Notes: a model not told the origin generated them from the sequence alone. A DNA stretch of 64,000 nt from Aggregatibacter segnis ATCC 33393 (GCF_000185305.1 NZ_GL622200.1:1804741-1868740), one strand, 5' to 3'. Counted from the stretch's first letter, positions 31,121 through 41,739 are shown. Made by a program: numbers and translations.

Positions 31121-31531
31121 ATGCAATTCAAATCTGTTCTCACCACACTCATTTTGGCACTCAGCGTAACTGCCTGCTCCAGCGTTAACAAAATTGTTTA
31201 TCGTATTGACGTGCCGCAAGGCAACTACTTGCAAGCAGAAACTGTGGCTCAAGTTAAGACCGGCATGACAGCACAGCAAGTTCAGTACTTGTTAGGTACA
31301 CCGGTGCTCATCGATCCATACAGCAACCAAACTTGGTACTACGTTTTCCTACAACAAAAAGCCTATGAAACACCGGAACAACATACATTGGTCGTCAACT
31401 TTGACCAACGTGGTATTGTGACTAATGTCGATTTAGATAAACCATTACCAAATAGCGGCCAAGCAGAAGTCAATAATACGATTATCAACGGACCAAGTGC
31501 TCCCTCAAAGAGCTGGTGGAAATTCTGGTAA
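31121..31531 (+). CDS. bamE: outer-membrane assembly lipoprotein BamE (SmpA)
   Basis: BamE is a small lipoprotein of the BAM complex that folds outer-membrane proteins. The 136-residue precursor has a signal peptide and lipobox LSVTAC with the lipidated Cys19, then VYRIDVPQGNYL, the characteristic VKTGMTAQQVQYLLGTPVLIDP and TWYYVFLQQ. ATG is preceded by AGAGGATAAAAAG. It is followed by the response-regulator gene after 48 bases. Confidence 0.96.
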   Translation: MQFKSVLTTLILALSVTACSSVNKIVYRIDVPQGNYLQAETVAQVKTGMTAQQVQYLLGTPVLIDPYSNQTWYYVFLQQKAYETPEQHTLVVNFDQRGIVTNVDLDKPLPNSGQAEVNNTIINGPSAPSKSWWKFW

Positions 31532-31579
31532 TAGTCTTAAAGTTTCATCATATAGATTGACATAAACACGGTTTTCTTT

Positions 31580-32278
31580 ATGCCCAAAATCTTACTTGTC
31601 GATGATGATACTGAATTATCTGAATTGCTCGCCAACTTCCTGACATTGGAAGGTTTCCGGGTCACTATCACAAAGACAGATCAAATAGCACAGCAACTTG
31701 ATCTGTCTTACGATCTTATCTTATTAGATGTTATTGCTCCCACATGGAACGGCATCGCAACTCTCAAACAAATCCGGAAACACTATTCCACACCGATTAT
31801 CATCTTAAACGCCCAAAATGATGCGATGAGTCGAATCCTGTACTTAGAGCTGGGTGCTGATGATTATTTGGTAAAACCCTTTAACGCTCATGAGCTGATT
31901 ATCAGAATAAAAATGCTTTTGCGTCGGAGCGGGCAACAAGCCAACTTTATCGAACCGTATTCCGCAACATCAGAACAAATTAAATTTGATTTATTGACGC
32001 TCCATCCGGAAACCCAGCAACTTTTTTTTGGTAGCACCCCAATTGAATTAACCCATACTGAATTTACGTTGCTTCTCCAATTCGTTAAACGCCCGAATAT
32101 ATTGATGACTCGTGAAGAATTAAGTGTGGCGATCCTCAATAAGCTGTTAACGCCTTTTGATCGTGCTATAGATATGCATATGTCCAATTTACGCAAAAAA
32201 TTGCCTAGCCGAGAAAATGGCTTACCTTGGTTTAAAACCGTCAGAGGCAAAGGATATATTCTGCTTAAAGATAACTAA
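31580..32278 (+). CDS. cpxR: OmpR-family response regulator, CpxR-like, without adjacent kinase
   Basis: The 232-residue protein has a receiver domain (about 1-118) and a winged-helix domain ending VRGKGYILLKDN. The acidic pocket DDD (8-10), phosphoacceptor Asp50 (LILLDVIAPTWNG) and Lys99 (DDYLVKPF) are present. The conserved Thr/Ser of the switch is replaced by Asn77 (IIILNAQND, where relatives have a TA pair), and the usual Met-Met-Pro after the Asp is Ile-Ala-Pro. The closest recalled homologue is CpxR of Haemophilus. No cpxA follows; gltS is on the other strand. It may be an orphan with altered phosphorylation behaviour. Confidence 0.85.
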   Translation: MPKILLVDDDTELSELLANFLTLEGFRVTITKTDQIAQQLDLSYDLILLDVIAPTWNGIATLKQIRKHYSTPIIILNAQNDAMSRILYLELGADDYLVKPFNAHELIIRIKMLLRRSGQQANFIEPYSATSEQIKFDLLTLHPETQQLFFGSTPIELTHTEFTLLLQFVKRPNILMTREELSVAILNKLLTPFDRAIDMHMSNLRKKLPSRENGLPWFKTVRGKGYILLKDN

Positions 32279-32324
32279 AACTTCGCTCAAATAGACCGCA
32301 CTTAAAAAATTTCCATCAAAGAAA

Positions 32325-32356
32325 AACCCCATTGATTTCTCAATAGGGTTCTTTTT
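32325..32356. terminator. terminator between cpxR and gltS
   Basis: AACCCCATTGA and TCAATAGGGTT form an 11-base stem with one mismatch and a 4-base loop, followed by CTTTTTT. It lies between convergent genes. Confidence 0.85.
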
Positions 32357-32376
32357 TATGACTAAATACCTAGCAA

Positions 32377-33585
32377 TTAATGCAGGGATGTCACCACAAC
32401 CATAAAGCCTTTCAATACGGCGGCATTCACCAGGTCAATAAAGAATGCACCAACCATTGGTACGATTAAGAATGCTTTGTGTGATGGTCCAAAACGGCTC
32501 GTAATTGCTTGCATATTTGCAACAGCAGTTGGTGTCGCACCAAGACCGAAACCACAGTGACCGGCACTTAACACAACCGCATCATAGTCTTTCCCCATCA
32601 TGCGATAAGTCACATAGATTGCAAATGCGGCCATTAAAACAACTTGAACCGCTAAGATTACCATTACCGGTAATGCCAAGCCGGCCAATTGCCATAATTT
32701 CAAAGACATTAATGCAATAGCCAAGAATAGAGACAACCCAACGTTACCTAACACATCAACGGCCGCATCCGCCACATTAAATTTGAAGATGTGCGTTAAG
32801 GTGTTACGAATGATCACCCCGGTGAACAAACACCATACGAAAGTAGGTAATGCAAGTGCGGTGCCTTTTGTTTGCGCATCTAAGAATTGTCCGATAAGCA
32901 AACAACACGCCAACATAGTGATGGTTTCAATTAATGAACGGGTATTAATTTTACGTTGGAAAGTCGGGTGTTCAAACGCTTCTTGAATGTCGCTATTGTC
33001 TTCATTTTCCGGGCTTTCATCACGGTGCATTTTTTTCAATAAATGACGCGCTACCGGCCCACCGATAATACCACCGGACACCAAACCAAATGTCGCACAG
33101 GCCATAGCAAGCTCTGTCGCACCTTGTAAGCCAAATGTTTCAGTGAAGGTTTTGGCCCACGCTGCACCTGTACCATGACCACCGGTTAAGGTAACAGAAC
33201 CGGCAATCAAACCGTAAGCAGGATCAATACCAAGCAATAAAGAACCGGCAACGCCTACTGTATTTTGTAATGCAATCAAAATCCCTGCGGCAACCACAAA
33301 AATAATTAAGGGTTTTCCACCTTTAATCAATCGGGCAAAGTTAGCACTCAAACCAATAGATGAAAAGAACACTAACATCATAGAAGAACGCAAATTGTCA
33401 TCGAATGTAAAAGAAACGCCCCAACCTTGATATAATACCGTTAAGATGATCGCGACAAGAAAGCCGCCAACAACAGGTTCCGGAATATTGTAGTTTTTTA
33501 ATAGGGAAATACGTTTTACTAAAAAGTATCCTAGCAAGAGCACAAAGCCTGCTAAAGCAAGAGTTTCATAGGTATTAAAATTCAT
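32377..33585 (-). CDS. gltS: sodium/glutamate symporter GltS
   Basis: GltS imports glutamate with Na+ across the inner membrane. The 402-residue protein (E. coli 401) is highly hydrophobic with about ten membrane segments. It has the two oppositely placed pore signatures: GGHGTGAAWAKTF in the first half and SAGHCGFGLGATPTAVANMQ in the second. The start ATG follows AGAGGCTATT. No partner gene is adjacent. About 160 AT-rich bases lie upstream. Confidence 0.96.
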   Translation of the reverse strand: MNFNTYETLALAGFVLLLGYFLVKRISLLKNYNIPEPVVGGFLVAIILTVLYQGWGVSFTFDDNLRSSMMLVFFSSIGLSANFARLIKGGKPLIIFVVAAGILIALQNTVGVAGSLLLGIDPAYGLIAGSVTLTGGHGTGAAWAKTFTETFGLQGATELAMACATFGLVSGGIIGGPVARHLLKKMHRDESPENEDNSDIQEAFEHPTFQRKINTRSLIETITMLACCLLIGQFLDAQTKGTALALPTFVWCLFTGVIIRNTLTHIFKFNVADAAVDVLGNVGLSLFLAIALMSLKLWQLAGLALPVMVILAVQVVLMAAFAIYVTYRMMGKDYDAVVLSAGHCGFGLGATPTAVANMQAITSRFGPSHKAFLIVPMVGAFFIDLVNAAVLKGFMVVVTSLH

Positions 33586-33752
33586 AGAATAGCCTCTTTC
33601 TGATGATTATTTATACGAAATCATCGTTGATGATTTGATATAAAATAAATTTATGCGAAGAATAAAAATTTCTATTAATCACAAAAGGAATTTCAATTTA
33701 ACAGAAAAAAAACATCGCTTCTACAAAAAACTCAAAAAGATTTTCTCAATTT

Positions 33753-34187
33753 CTAACTATTTAACCAAAATGTGACCGGTCCCTCATTTACTAGACTGAC
33801 TTGCATGTCCGCTGCAAATCGGCCGCATTCCACCTCCACTTTTTCACCGCACTTTTCGGCAAAATATTCATAGAGTTCGTTTGCTAACGATGGTGTTGCG
33901 CCTTTGGAAAAGCTCGGACGAAGCCCTTTTTGTGTATCCGCCACCAACGTAAATTGCGACACAACCAAGACTTCGCCAGCCACTTGTTGTACGTTCAAAT
34001 TCATTTTGTCATCTGCATCGCTGAAAACACGATAATTCAGGACTTTCTCCGACAACTTATCTGCCTTTTGTCGGTCATCATCCTTTTCTACGCCTAACAG
34101 GACCAACAACCCTTTGCCAATTTGCCCAACGATTTCACCGTCAACTTCCACTTTTGCACTGGAGACACGCTGAATTAATGCGATCAT
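33753..34187 (-). CDS. dtd: D-aminoacyl-tRNA deacylase
   Basis: Dtd removes D-amino acids (and Gly from tRNA-Ala) to protect translation. The 144-residue protein has [18 protein letters not shown] at the start, the catalytic [19 protein letters not shown] and the Gly-cisPro motif NEGPVTFWL. Its start overlaps the stop of yihY by 4 bases (ATGA), so it is the last gene of a coupled operon yiiM-ychJ-yihY-dtd. Confidence 0.97.
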   Translation of the reverse strand: MIALIQRVSSAKVEVDGEIVGQIGKGLLVLLGVEKDDDRQKADKLSEKVLNYRVFSDADDKMNLNVQQVAGEVLVVSQFTLVADTQKGLRPSFSKGATPSLANELYEYFAEKCGEKVEVECGRFAADMQVSLVNEGPVTFWLNS

Positions 34188-35020
34188 TTTGTTTCCTCAC
34201 TTTGTTCTAAATTCATCATTTTTTTCGACCGCAATTCTGCCAACACTGCGGCTAATTGCGCGCCGAGCAACACCACCGTCCAGCTTAACTGAATCCATAA
34301 CAACATAATGGGCAAGGTGGCCATGGCGCCATAAATTAATTGATAAGACGGGAACGTCACGATATACCAAGCAAAGGCTTGCTTACCTAAGGTAAAGAAT
34401 ACAGCAGCAATCAGCGCACCGGCGGCAGAATGTTTAATACTGACTTTTTGATTCGGCACCACCATGTAAATCAGGGTAAAAATAAACCACGTGGATAAAA
34501 ACGGCACAAAACTCAACAACTTCAAACTAAAAGAAAAGTTTGACGCGCTCTCAAACATGGTCTTTACATAGGTGCTGGCGGCAATACTGGCGCCGACTAA
34601 CAGCGGGCCAAGTGTCAGAATCAACCAATAAATCGCAAAAGACGTAAAAATCGGCCGCGTGCCGGTATCATGCCAAATACTGTTTAACGTGCGATCGATA
34701 GAATTAATCAACATCAATGCCACAACAATTAAGCTGATAATCCCCACCGCACTCATTTTTTTGGAATTATTCACAAATTCATCAATGTACTGACCCACCA
34801 TGTCACTTGCTGACGGGGCAAAATTGGTGAAAATAAATTCTTTCAACGCACCCGTTACTTCATTAAATACCGGAAATGCCGAGAAAATAGAAAACACCAC
34901 CATAATCAACGGCACAATGGCAAGCATGGTGCTGTAAGTTAAATAACCGGCGGCTTGGGTTAATTTATTCTGATTAAAACGCTGCCAAAAGATCGCACCA
35001 AACGTTTTCCACTCACTCAT
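34184..35020 (-). CDS. yihY: YihY/BrkB family inner-membrane protein
   Basis: The 278-residue protein has six hydrophobic segments and the family signatures [38 protein letters not shown] and [12 protein letters not shown]. It was once called RNase BN by mistake; the true role of the family is unknown. The ATG at 35020 is chosen because GGAGGC stands 5 bases before it and it overlaps the ychJ stop in an ATGA. Dtd follows with the same overlap, as in E. coli yihY-dtd. Confidence 0.93.
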   Translation of the reverse strand: MSEWKTFGAIFWQRFNQNKLTQAAGYLTYSTMLAIVPLIMVVFSIFSAFPVFNEVTGALKEFIFTNFAPSASDMVGQYIDEFVNNSKKMSAVGIISLIVVALMLINSIDRTLNSIWHDTGTRPIFTSFAIYWLILTLGPLLVGASIAASTYVKTMFESASNFSFSLKLLSFVPFLSTWFIFTLIYMVVPNQKVSIKHSAAGALIAAVFFTLGKQAFAWYIVTFPSYQLIYGAMATLPIMLLWIQLSWTVVLLGAQLAAVLAELRSKKMMNLEQSEETK

Positions 35021-35490
35021 AAAAAGCCTCCGCAACAATGCTTAAATTTTTTGCCGGAACCGCACACGCAAGGTTGTTTCATCGTTGGCAGTGGCACCGT
35101 TGGATCCACAAAATACCAACGCCCGTCAATTTTCACAAAAATCGACCGCTCATGATGAGATTGTTCCCCCTCCTCACCTTGAAAAACGGCGTTAAATTCC
35201 ACCGCACTTTGGATTTTCGTTAAGCTTTCCGTGTTCAAAATTTGCAATCCCAACCATTGTGTTTCCTCCGCCCATGCTTGAATGGCTTGTACGTTGAGTA
35301 ACTTCTGTTGGCTCAGCACGGTGGTTTCCACAATATAAGGCACATTTTTCAACACATAAGCGGCATAGCGGGAACGCATGAGTTGCTCAGCAGTTTCAGG
35401 GAATTGGGCATGTGTATGAAAACGTCCACAACAATCCCCGTAAGATTTATTCGATTGACAAGGGCAAGCTGAATCTAAAAGTGCGGTCAT
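35017..35490 (-). CDS. ychJ: YchJ-like SEC-C motif protein (UPF0225)
   Basis: The 157-residue protein has a zinc-binding SEC-C motif at each end: [17 protein letters not shown] near residues 9-24 and [15 protein letters not shown] at the C-terminus. Between them lies an NTF2-like domain ([23 protein letters not shown]). Its function is unknown. It is translationally coupled to yihY and begins 2 bases after yiiM. Confidence 0.93.
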   Translation of the reverse strand: MTALLDSACPCQSNKSYGDCCGRFHTHAQFPETAEQLMRSRYAAYVLKNVPYIVETTVLSQQKLLNVQAIQAWAEETQWLGLQILNTESLTKIQSAVEFNAVFQGEEGEQSHHERSIFVKIDGRWYFVDPTVPLPTMKQPCVCGSGKKFKHCCGGFL

Positions 35491-35492
35491 GT

Positions 35493-36161
35493 TTAACTCT
35501 GTTTTTCTTGTAATTTCATCAGTTGTGAATTTAACGAACGCTTAAATGCCGGGGCTAATTCTTCAATAGCCAGAGCTTGTTTCAATTCCGCCATGCTCGG
35601 TTTATCGGATAATAAACGATTTAAATAACGAATAGTAAATTGCGGATACGGACGCTGTTGCAAAATTATCTCATCGCCCTTGTGAATCTCACCGGTTTCA
35701 ATTACGCGGACATACCAGCCCGTCCAACCTGATTGATGCACAATTTTCTGCGTATTTTCATTTTCGGTATTTTTCGACAACCGTTCGCAAGGTTTACGCG
35801 GTTGAGATACCTCTAATAGCACCGAACCGATTTTAAATCGATCGCCCACGCACACAGAATCTTCATTAAATCCCGATACCACAAAATTTTCGCCATAAAT
35901 TGCCGTATTATCGTAAGTAAAATTTTCACCTAACAAGGCATTTAATGCCGGAAAAGATACGTCAGACATAAAAAATAAGGCTTTATCCGGACCGCCGTGA
36001 TGCGCTTTTAACCCAACATCATTGCCTTCCGCCCCCAACGCATGAATTTTCACCGACGCGACCGGCTGCTTACGAATCGCACTTTCATATTGCGATCCAT
36101 CGGCAAAGGTCAATTGTGCAACTTCCCCAATTTTTATGATTAAAACTTCTGCTTTTGACAT
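35493..36161 (-). CDS. yiiM: MOSC-domain protein YiiM
   Basis: YiiM proteins protect against N-hydroxylated base analogues such as 6-hydroxylaminopurine using a molybdenum cofactor. The 222-residue protein has the MOSC core with [46 protein letters not shown] (the conserved Cys) and a C-terminal 3-alpha domain. It leads the operon yiiM-ychJ-yihY-dtd; the next gene starts 2 bases past its stop. Confidence 0.93.
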   Translation of the reverse strand: MSKAEVLIIKIGEVAQLTFADGSQYESAIRKQPVASVKIHALGAEGNDVGLKAHHGGPDKALFFMSDVSFPALNALLGENFTYDNTAIYGENFVVSGFNEDSVCVGDRFKIGSVLLEVSQPRKPCERLSKNTENENTQKIVHQSGWTGWYVRVIETGEIHKGDEIILQQRPYPQFTIRYLNRLLSDKPSMAELKQALAIEELAPAFKRSLNSQLMKLQEKQS

Positions 36162-36305
36162 ACCTCACTCCAAATCACACTAATAAATTAATAAACTAAT
36201 AAAATGTGGCAGATTATAACGTAAAAACACTGAAATTTTTGACCGCACTGTGTTTTTTAAATATCATGCCTCGCTTAATACGCAATCAATTAGGAACAAC
36301 AAAAT

Positions 36306-37805
36306 ATGCAATATTTACTCGCCCAAACTAGCCAAAACCAACAACTTGGTATCACCGCGAAAATGGCGAACCGCCACGGTTTAATCGCCGGCGCCACCGG
36401 CACAGGGAAAACCGTCACGTTACGCAAAATGGCGGAAGCCTTTAGTGACGATGGCGTGCCAGTGTTTTTAGTGGATGTGAAAGGCGACCTTTCCGGCTTA
36501 GTGCAGCCGGGCGCGATGCAAGGCAAAATCGCCGAGCGTATTGAACAATTCAATTTAGGCGGCGAAAGCTATTTGAGCGGTTATCCTGTTTCTTTCTGGG
36601 ACGTGTTCGGCGAAACCGGCATTCCGCTTCGCACCACCATTTCCGAAATGGGGCCGTTATTGCTCTCCCGTTTATTAAACCTCAACGCGACGCAAGAAGG
36701 CTTGCTCAACCTCGTGTTCCGTGTGGCGGATGACAAAGGCTTATTGCTTATCGACCTAAAAGACCTGCGTGCCATGTTGAAATATGTAGCGGAAAACGCC
36801 AAAACCTTCCAAGTGGAATATGGCAATGTGTCTGCCGCCAGCGTAGGCGCCATTCAACGCGCCTTATTAACCTTAGAAAACGAAGGTGCGGCAAATTTAT
36901 TCGGCGAACCGGCGCTTAACTTAGATGACTGGCTACAAACCCGTGATGGTCGCGGTGTAATCAATGTGCTTAATTCGGAAAAATTAATTAACTCTCCACG
37001 CATGTACAGCGCGTTCTTGCTTTGGTTAATGGCGGAATTATTTGAACAGCTACCGGAAGTAGGCGATCCCGACAAACCGAAATTCGTGATGTTCTTTGAC
37101 GAAGCGCATTTGCTGTTTGACGGCGCACCAAGCGTATTGGTGGATAAAGTGGAACAGGTCGTGCGTTTGATTCGTTCCAAAGGTGTGGGCATTTATTTCG
37201 TGACCCAAAATCCGTTGGATTTGCCGGATACCGTGCTCGGTCAATTAGGCAACCGCGTGCAACACGCCTTGCGCGCCTTTACGCCACGCGATCAAAAGGC
37301 TGTGAAATCAGCCGCGGAAACCTTCCGTTCCAACCCGAACATAAACGTGGTTGAAACGATTTCAACACTCGGCGTAGGTCAGGCATTAGTCTCATTCTTA
37401 GATGAAAAAGGCATGCCGACACCGGTGGAAATTGCTTACATTTTCCCACCGAAAAGCCAATTAGCGCCGATTACCGCCGAACAACGCACCGCTTGGGTGA
37501 AAGACGACGATTTGTATGCCTTCTATAAAGATTATGTGGATAACGAATCTGCTTTTGAGGTGTTAAACCAACAAGCAGATTTAGCCGCCGTGGCGCAAAA
37601 ACAAGCGGAACAAGCCAAGCAAGAAAAAGAAAACGGCATTATGGGTAGCCTCAGCCGCATGATCTTCGGTACGAAAAAACGCGGTGAACAACTGACCGTA
37701 ACGGAAGAGCTGGTCAGCGGCGTCGCCAAAGCCGTAGGACGCAACATCCGCAGCCAAATCACCAAACAAATTATGCGGGGAATTTTGGGCGCGTTTAAAA
37801 AATAA
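36306..37805 (+). CDS. yjgR: HerA-like ATPase YjgR (DUF853)
   Basis: The 499-residue protein (E. coli YjgR 500) is a P-loop ATPase of the HerA/FtsK-like class. It has Walker A GATGTGKT at 29-36, Walker B KFVMFFDEAHLLF, and the sensor segment GIYFVTQNPLDLPDTVLGQLGNRVQHALRAFTPRDQKAV. The C-terminal ~80 residues are basic and helical. Its role is unknown; DNA translocation is inferred from the fold. It is monocistronic with an uptake-signal terminator. Confidence 0.92.
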   Translation: MQYLLAQTSQNQQLGITAKMANRHGLIAGATGTGKTVTLRKMAEAFSDDGVPVFLVDVKGDLSGLVQPGAMQGKIAERIEQFNLGGESYLSGYPVSFWDVFGETGIPLRTTISEMGPLLLSRLLNLNATQEGLLNLVFRVADDKGLLLIDLKDLRAMLKYVAENAKTFQVEYGNVSAASVGAIQRALLTLENEGAANLFGEPALNLDDWLQTRDGRGVINVLNSEKLINSPRMYSAFLLWLMAELFEQLPEVGDPDKPKFVMFFDEAHLLFDGAPSVLVDKVEQVVRLIRSKGVGIYFVTQNPLDLPDTVLGQLGNRVQHALRAFTPRDQKAVKSAAETFRSNPNINVVETISTLGVGQALVSFLDEKGMPTPVEIAYIFPPKSQLAPITAEQRTAWVKDDDLYAFYKDYVDNESAFEVLNQQADLAAVAQKQAEQAKQEKENGIMGSLSRMIFGTKKRGEQLTVTEELVSGVAKAVGRNIRSQITKQIMRGILGAFKK

Positions 37806-37823
37806 AATTTATCCGAAAAATGC

Positions 37824-37880
37824 ACCGCACTTTTGGATATTCACTGACGATATTCTCTAAAAAGTGCGGTCATTTTTTTT
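37824..37880 (+). terminator. inverted uptake-signal terminator of yjgR
   Basis: ACCGCACTTTT (37824-37834) and AAAAGTGCGGT (37860-37870) pair and are followed by CATTTTTTTTT. The loop is long, about 25 bases. Confidence 0.65.
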
Positions 37881-38047
37881 TAATGTTTTTCACTCTTCAT
37901 TACTCAGTCTTTAATCAAGAATAATTCTCATCTATAATCACCCCTATTAATAAGAGAAATCACTTTCCCACGACGGCAGTTTACGCCGTACTGCCCGCCA
38001 TAGCTTTATTCCACTGCAAACAAGCAGGATAAACATAAGGAGTAACT

Positions 38048-38863
38048 ATGTTTCAAATTCAAGATGCGGTCAGCGAAACCCTGCTTATTCCGCTATATAT
38101 GCGTTATCGAGAATCATTAAAACCCAATCCGATTATTCATGATGAATCGGCGCTGCGCCTGATTCCACAAATCGATTATGATTTCAGTAAATTTGATACC
38201 GCCGTACACAGTTCCGTAGGTTCGGCGATTCGCGCCACATATTTGGATAACGTGACTAAAGACTTTATTCAACGCCATCAACAACCGATTATCGTGATGG
38301 TCGGCTGCGGGTTGGATGCACGTCATGAGCGTGTTGGTGATATCGGCAAAAACATTCCTTTCTATGAACTGGATTTGCCTGATGTCATTGCATTACGCAA
38401 GCAAATGATGCCGCCGGCGGAAAACGAAATTTTATTGCCTGCGTCAGCCTTTGAAACGGATTGGATGGACACATTACAAACGCAATACCCGCACGCTTCG
38501 TTTTTATTTGTGATTGAAGGGGTGTTGATGTATTTCACTAAGTCGCAGGTAAAAAAACTGTTTAAAGATTTAGCCGCCCGTTTTAGCGGCGGAGAAATCG
38601 TTTTTGATATCGGTAGCACTTGGATGAGCCGCAATTCGAAAAAACATCATGACGTAATAAAACATATGCGAGCCCAATTTGATTACGGCTGTGATGACGA
38701 TCATGAAATGGAGCACTGGGCAAATAATCTACAACTCATATCGGCAAAATATATGCCCGATTTTCCGGCTTGGAAACGTGTCGGTTTGCTAAAAGCAGTC
38801 ATCATGTGGCTCGTTCCGACAATCCGCAAATCCTACCGTTTCCTGCGCTATAGAATTACCTAA
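38048..38863 (+). CDS. class I SAM-dependent methyltransferase (LCM/PPM1-like family)
   Basis: The 271-residue protein has a Rossmann-fold methyltransferase pattern: MVGCGLDARHERVGD as motif I, FYELDLPDVIALRKQM as motif II, and FLFVIEGVLMYFTKSQVKKLF as motif IV. This is the leucine carboxyl methyltransferase-like group (PPM1/Tcmp), which includes many enzymes of unknown substrate. There is an AAGGAGTAACT ribosome-binding site before ATG. It stands between two uptake-signal terminators, so it is transcribed alone. Confidence 0.87.
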   Translation: MFQIQDAVSETLLIPLYMRYRESLKPNPIIHDESALRLIPQIDYDFSKFDTAVHSSVGSAIRATYLDNVTKDFIQRHQQPIIVMVGCGLDARHERVGDIGKNIPFYELDLPDVIALRKQMMPPAENEILLPASAFETDWMDTLQTQYPHASFLFVIEGVLMYFTKSQVKKLFKDLAARFSGGEIVFDIGSTWMSRNSKKHHDVIKHMRAQFDYGCDDDHEMEHWANNLQLISAKYMPDFPAWKRVGLLKAVIMWLVPTIRKSYRFLRYRIT

Positions 38864-38880
38864 AATTTGAGGTAAAAAAA

Positions 38881-38925
38881 GACCGCACTTTGATTTTGTC
38901 ATTCAAAGTGCGGTCAGAATTTCAA
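38881..38925. terminator. inverted uptake-signal terminator between methyltransferase and glmS
   Basis: GACCGCACTTTGA (38881-38893) and TCAAAGTGCGGTC (38913-38925) form a perfect 13-base stem between convergent genes. Confidence 0.75.
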
Positions 38926-38938
38926 ACGTTTTTCGGGA

Positions 38939-40771
38939 TTATTCCACTGTTACCGCTTTCGCCAAGTTACGAGGCTGATCCACATCGGTGCCTTTGATTA
39001 AGGCAATATGGTAGGCCAATAATTGCATCGGCACAGTGTAATAAATCGGTGCAGTAATATCATTTACTGTCGGCATAGTGATGATTTTCATACCTTCCGC
39101 TTCACTAAAGCCAGCCTCTTTATCCGCAAAAACATACAACTGACCACCGCGTGCGCGAACTTCCTCAATATTGGATTTGATTTTCTCCAGTAATTCATTG
39201 TTTGGTGCCACCACAATCACCGGCATATCGGCGTCAATTAATGCTAACGGACCGTGTTTCAATTCGCCGGCGGCATAGGCTTCCGCATGAATGTAAGAAA
39301 TTTCTTTTAATTTTAGCGATGCTTCCATGGCTATCGGGTAAAACGCGCCTCGGCCTAAAAATAGTGCATGGTTCTTTTCAGCAAAATCTTCCGCAAGCTG
39401 TTCAATGTGTTGATCAAAAGCCAGTGCTTTTTCAATTTCTGCCGGTAATGCTTCTAACGCTTTCACGATCTCCTGTTCTTTCTCAGCCGAGAGCGAGCCT
39501 TTCGCTTTACCAACCGCGACCACCAACATTAATAATGCGGCTAACTGTGTCGTAAAGGCTTTGGTGGACGCCACACCGATTTCCACACCGGCGCGGGTCA
39601 TGAAGGCAAGATCCGATTCACGCACCAACGAGGAACTGGCAACGTTACAAATGGTCATCGCAGCCATGTAGCCTTTTTGTTTTGCTAAGCGCAATGCCGC
39701 TAAGGTATCAGCGGTCTCACCGGATTGAGAAATGGTGACCAATAAACTGTTCGGACGGGTCACAAACTTGCGATAGCGAAATTCGGAGGCAATTTCCACA
39801 TCGCAACTGATGCCGGCTAAGCTTTCAAACCAATAACGTGCCACCATACCAGAATTATACGAGGTACCACAGGCCACGATTTGGATGTGTTCTACATTTT
39901 CTAAAATCGCTTTTGCCCCATTGCCAATGGATTCAATGACTAAATTATCATGTGTCAAACGCCCTTGCATGGTGTTTACCAGTGCGGTCGGTTGTTCGTA
40001 AATTTCTTTTTGCATGTAGTGACGGAATTTTCCTTTCTCTGCCGCATCATTTTCGGCGTTGGAATCGTTCATGCCCCGTTCCACTTTATTACCATCGCGA
40101 TCGTAAATATCCACAGAACGGCGGGTAATTTCCGCAATATCCCCTTCTTCTAAATAAATAAAACGGCGGGTGACACTCAATAATGCCAGTTGATCAGAGG
40201 CAAGGAAATTTTCACCGATCCCTAAACCAATCACCAATGGGCTACCGGAACGAGCCGCCACTAAATGTTCCGGATGCATGCGATCCATCACGACCATACC
40301 ATACGCGCCGGTCAGTTGCTTCACCACATTTTGTACGGCAGCCAATAAACTTTCTGTACTGCGCATTTCCCATTCCACCAAATGCGCAATCACCTCTGTG
40401 TCGGTTTGAGAAGTAAAAATATAACCACGGGATTTTAGCAATGTCCGTAATTCTTCATAATTTTCGATAATGCCGTTATGCACTACGGCGAAATTACCGG
40501 AAACGTGCGGATGGGCGTTATCTTCTGAAGGCGCACCATGGGTTGCCCAACGGGTATGCGCAATGCCGGTGCCCCCAATAATCGGCGATTTTTCTACCGC
40601 CTCATCAAGCGCTTTAACTTTACCTAAACAACGAATACGTCGTAATTCGTGCTGTGCATCCACCACCGCTAAACCGGCAGAGTCATAACCGCGATACTCA
40701 AGACGATGTAATCCGTTAATTAAAATTTCTGCCACATCACGTTGAGCGACTGCACCAACAATTCCACACAT
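38939..40771 (-). CDS. glmS: glutamine-fructose-6-phosphate aminotransferase (isomerizing)
   Basis: GlmS makes glucosamine-6-phosphate, the entry to peptidoglycan and lipid A precursors. The 610-residue protein starts [12 protein letters not shown]; Cys2 becomes the N-terminal nucleophile of the glutaminase domain. Two SIS domains follow ([25 protein letters not shown]) and the C-terminus is LAKAVTVE. The start at 40771 is fixed by Cys2 and by AGGAGAGC upstream, although the frame is open 27 codons further. The DeoR-type regulator is 55 bases upstream in the same direction. Confidence 0.98.
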   Translation of the reverse strand: MCGIVGAVAQRDVAEILINGLHRLEYRGYDSAGLAVVDAQHELRRIRCLGKVKALDEAVEKSPIIGGTGIAHTRWATHGAPSEDNAHPHVSGNFAVVHNGIIENYEELRTLLKSRGYIFTSQTDTEVIAHLVEWEMRSTESLLAAVQNVVKQLTGAYGMVVMDRMHPEHLVAARSGSPLVIGLGIGENFLASDQLALLSVTRRFIYLEEGDIAEITRRSVDIYDRDGNKVERGMNDSNAENDAAEKGKFRHYMQKEIYEQPTALVNTMQGRLTHDNLVIESIGNGAKAILENVEHIQIVACGTSYNSGMVARYWFESLAGISCDVEIASEFRYRKFVTRPNSLLVTISQSGETADTLAALRLAKQKGYMAAMTICNVASSSLVRESDLAFMTRAGVEIGVASTKAFTTQLAALLMLVVAVGKAKGSLSAEKEQEIVKALEALPAEIEKALAFDQHIEQLAEDFAEKNHALFLGRGAFYPIAMEASLKLKEISYIHAEAYAAGELKHGPLALIDADMPVIVVAPNNELLEKIKSNIEEVRARGGQLYVFADKEAGFSEAEGMKIITMPTVNDITAPIYYTVPMQLLAYHIALIKGTDVDQPRNLAKAVTVE

Positions 40772-40826
40772 AAATTTTGCTCTCCTAAATTCAATTAAAA
40801 AAACACTCATAAAAACGACCGCACTT

Positions 40827-41609
40827 TTAAGCACAAATGACTTCCACGCCATGTGCCTCTATACGTTTTTTACTCTCTTCCGACAACAAATTGTCCGTAA
40901 TCAATACATCAATTTGTTGCCATACCAATTCAACGTTAGGCATCTTTCGCCCTATTTTTTGTGATTCCACCATCACAATCACTTCGCGAGCCACCTCTGC
41001 CATCACTTGGCTCAAGCCAACTAACTCGTTGAACGTTGTCGTTCCCCGTTCAAAATCAATTCCATCAGCACCGATAAATAGCTGGTCAAAGTTATAAGAA
41101 CGCAATACTTGCTCCGCCACTTTCCCTTGAAAAGACTCTGAAGCCTTATCCCATGTTCCCCCCGTCATTAATAAGGTGGGTTCATTTTCTAGAGAACGCA
41201 GTTCGTTCGCCACATACATAGAATTGGTCATCACTACCAATCCTTGCTTGTTGTTCAACTGTTTAATCAACGCTGCCGTGGTGGTGCCGCTATCAATAAT
41301 AATGCGATTGTGATCTAAAATACGTTCGGCTGCCAATTTAGCAATGGACAACTTTCGTTCCGAAAGAAAGTCCTCCTGTTCATCCTCAATAAGTTCTTGC
41401 GGCATCAAGATCGCGCCACCGTAACGGCGCACTAAGAAACCATTGTTTTCTAACACCGTTAAGTCTTTACGAATTGTTACTTCTGAGGTATCAAACAGCT
41501 GAACAAGCTGATCAACACTAACTTCTCCACGCTCAAGCAATAATTGCATGATGCCATGGCGACGCTGTTGGGTATTACGAGGCTGAATGTGTCGTTTAGT
41601 CATTTCCAA
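40827..41609 (-). CDS. DeoR-family transcriptional regulator next to glmS
   Basis: The 260-residue protein has a DeoR helix-turn-helix at the N-terminus ([38 protein letters not shown]) and a sugar-phosphate sensor domain with [16 protein letters not shown] and [15 protein letters not shown]. Members usually sense phosphorylated sugars. Because it directly precedes glmS, an amino-sugar phosphate is a natural effector, as proposed for GlmR-type regulators; that is inference. The start could also be two codons later (MTKRHIQ). Confidence 0.88.
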   Translation of the reverse strand: MEMTKRHIQPRNTQQRRHGIMQLLLERGEVSVDQLVQLFDTSEVTIRKDLTVLENNGFLVRRYGGAILMPQELIEDEQEDFLSERKLSIAKLAAERILDHNRIIIDSGTTTAALIKQLNNKQGLVVMTNSMYVANELRSLENEPTLLMTGGTWDKASESFQGKVAEQVLRSYNFDQLFIGADGIDFERGTTTFNELVGLSQVMAEVAREVIVMVESQKIGRKMPNVELVWQQIDVLITDNLLSEESKKRIEAHGVEVICA

Positions 41610-41689
41610 ACCAAAATAGTTCCGGTTAAATTTCGGTTCGAAAGTTTATAGCCATTTAGAAAGGATGTAAATAAAAAGATAGGCAACAA

Positions 41690-41717
41690 AAAACCCTGTT
41701 CACTAGAAACAGGGTTT
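41690..41717 (-). terminator. terminator of hup
   Basis: AAACCCTGTT and AACAGGGTTT form a 10-base stem around a short loop; read leftward it is followed by TTTTGTTG, 23 bases past the hup stop. Confidence 0.88.
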
Positions 41718-41739
41718 GAAGATTAAATATCAGAACTAA

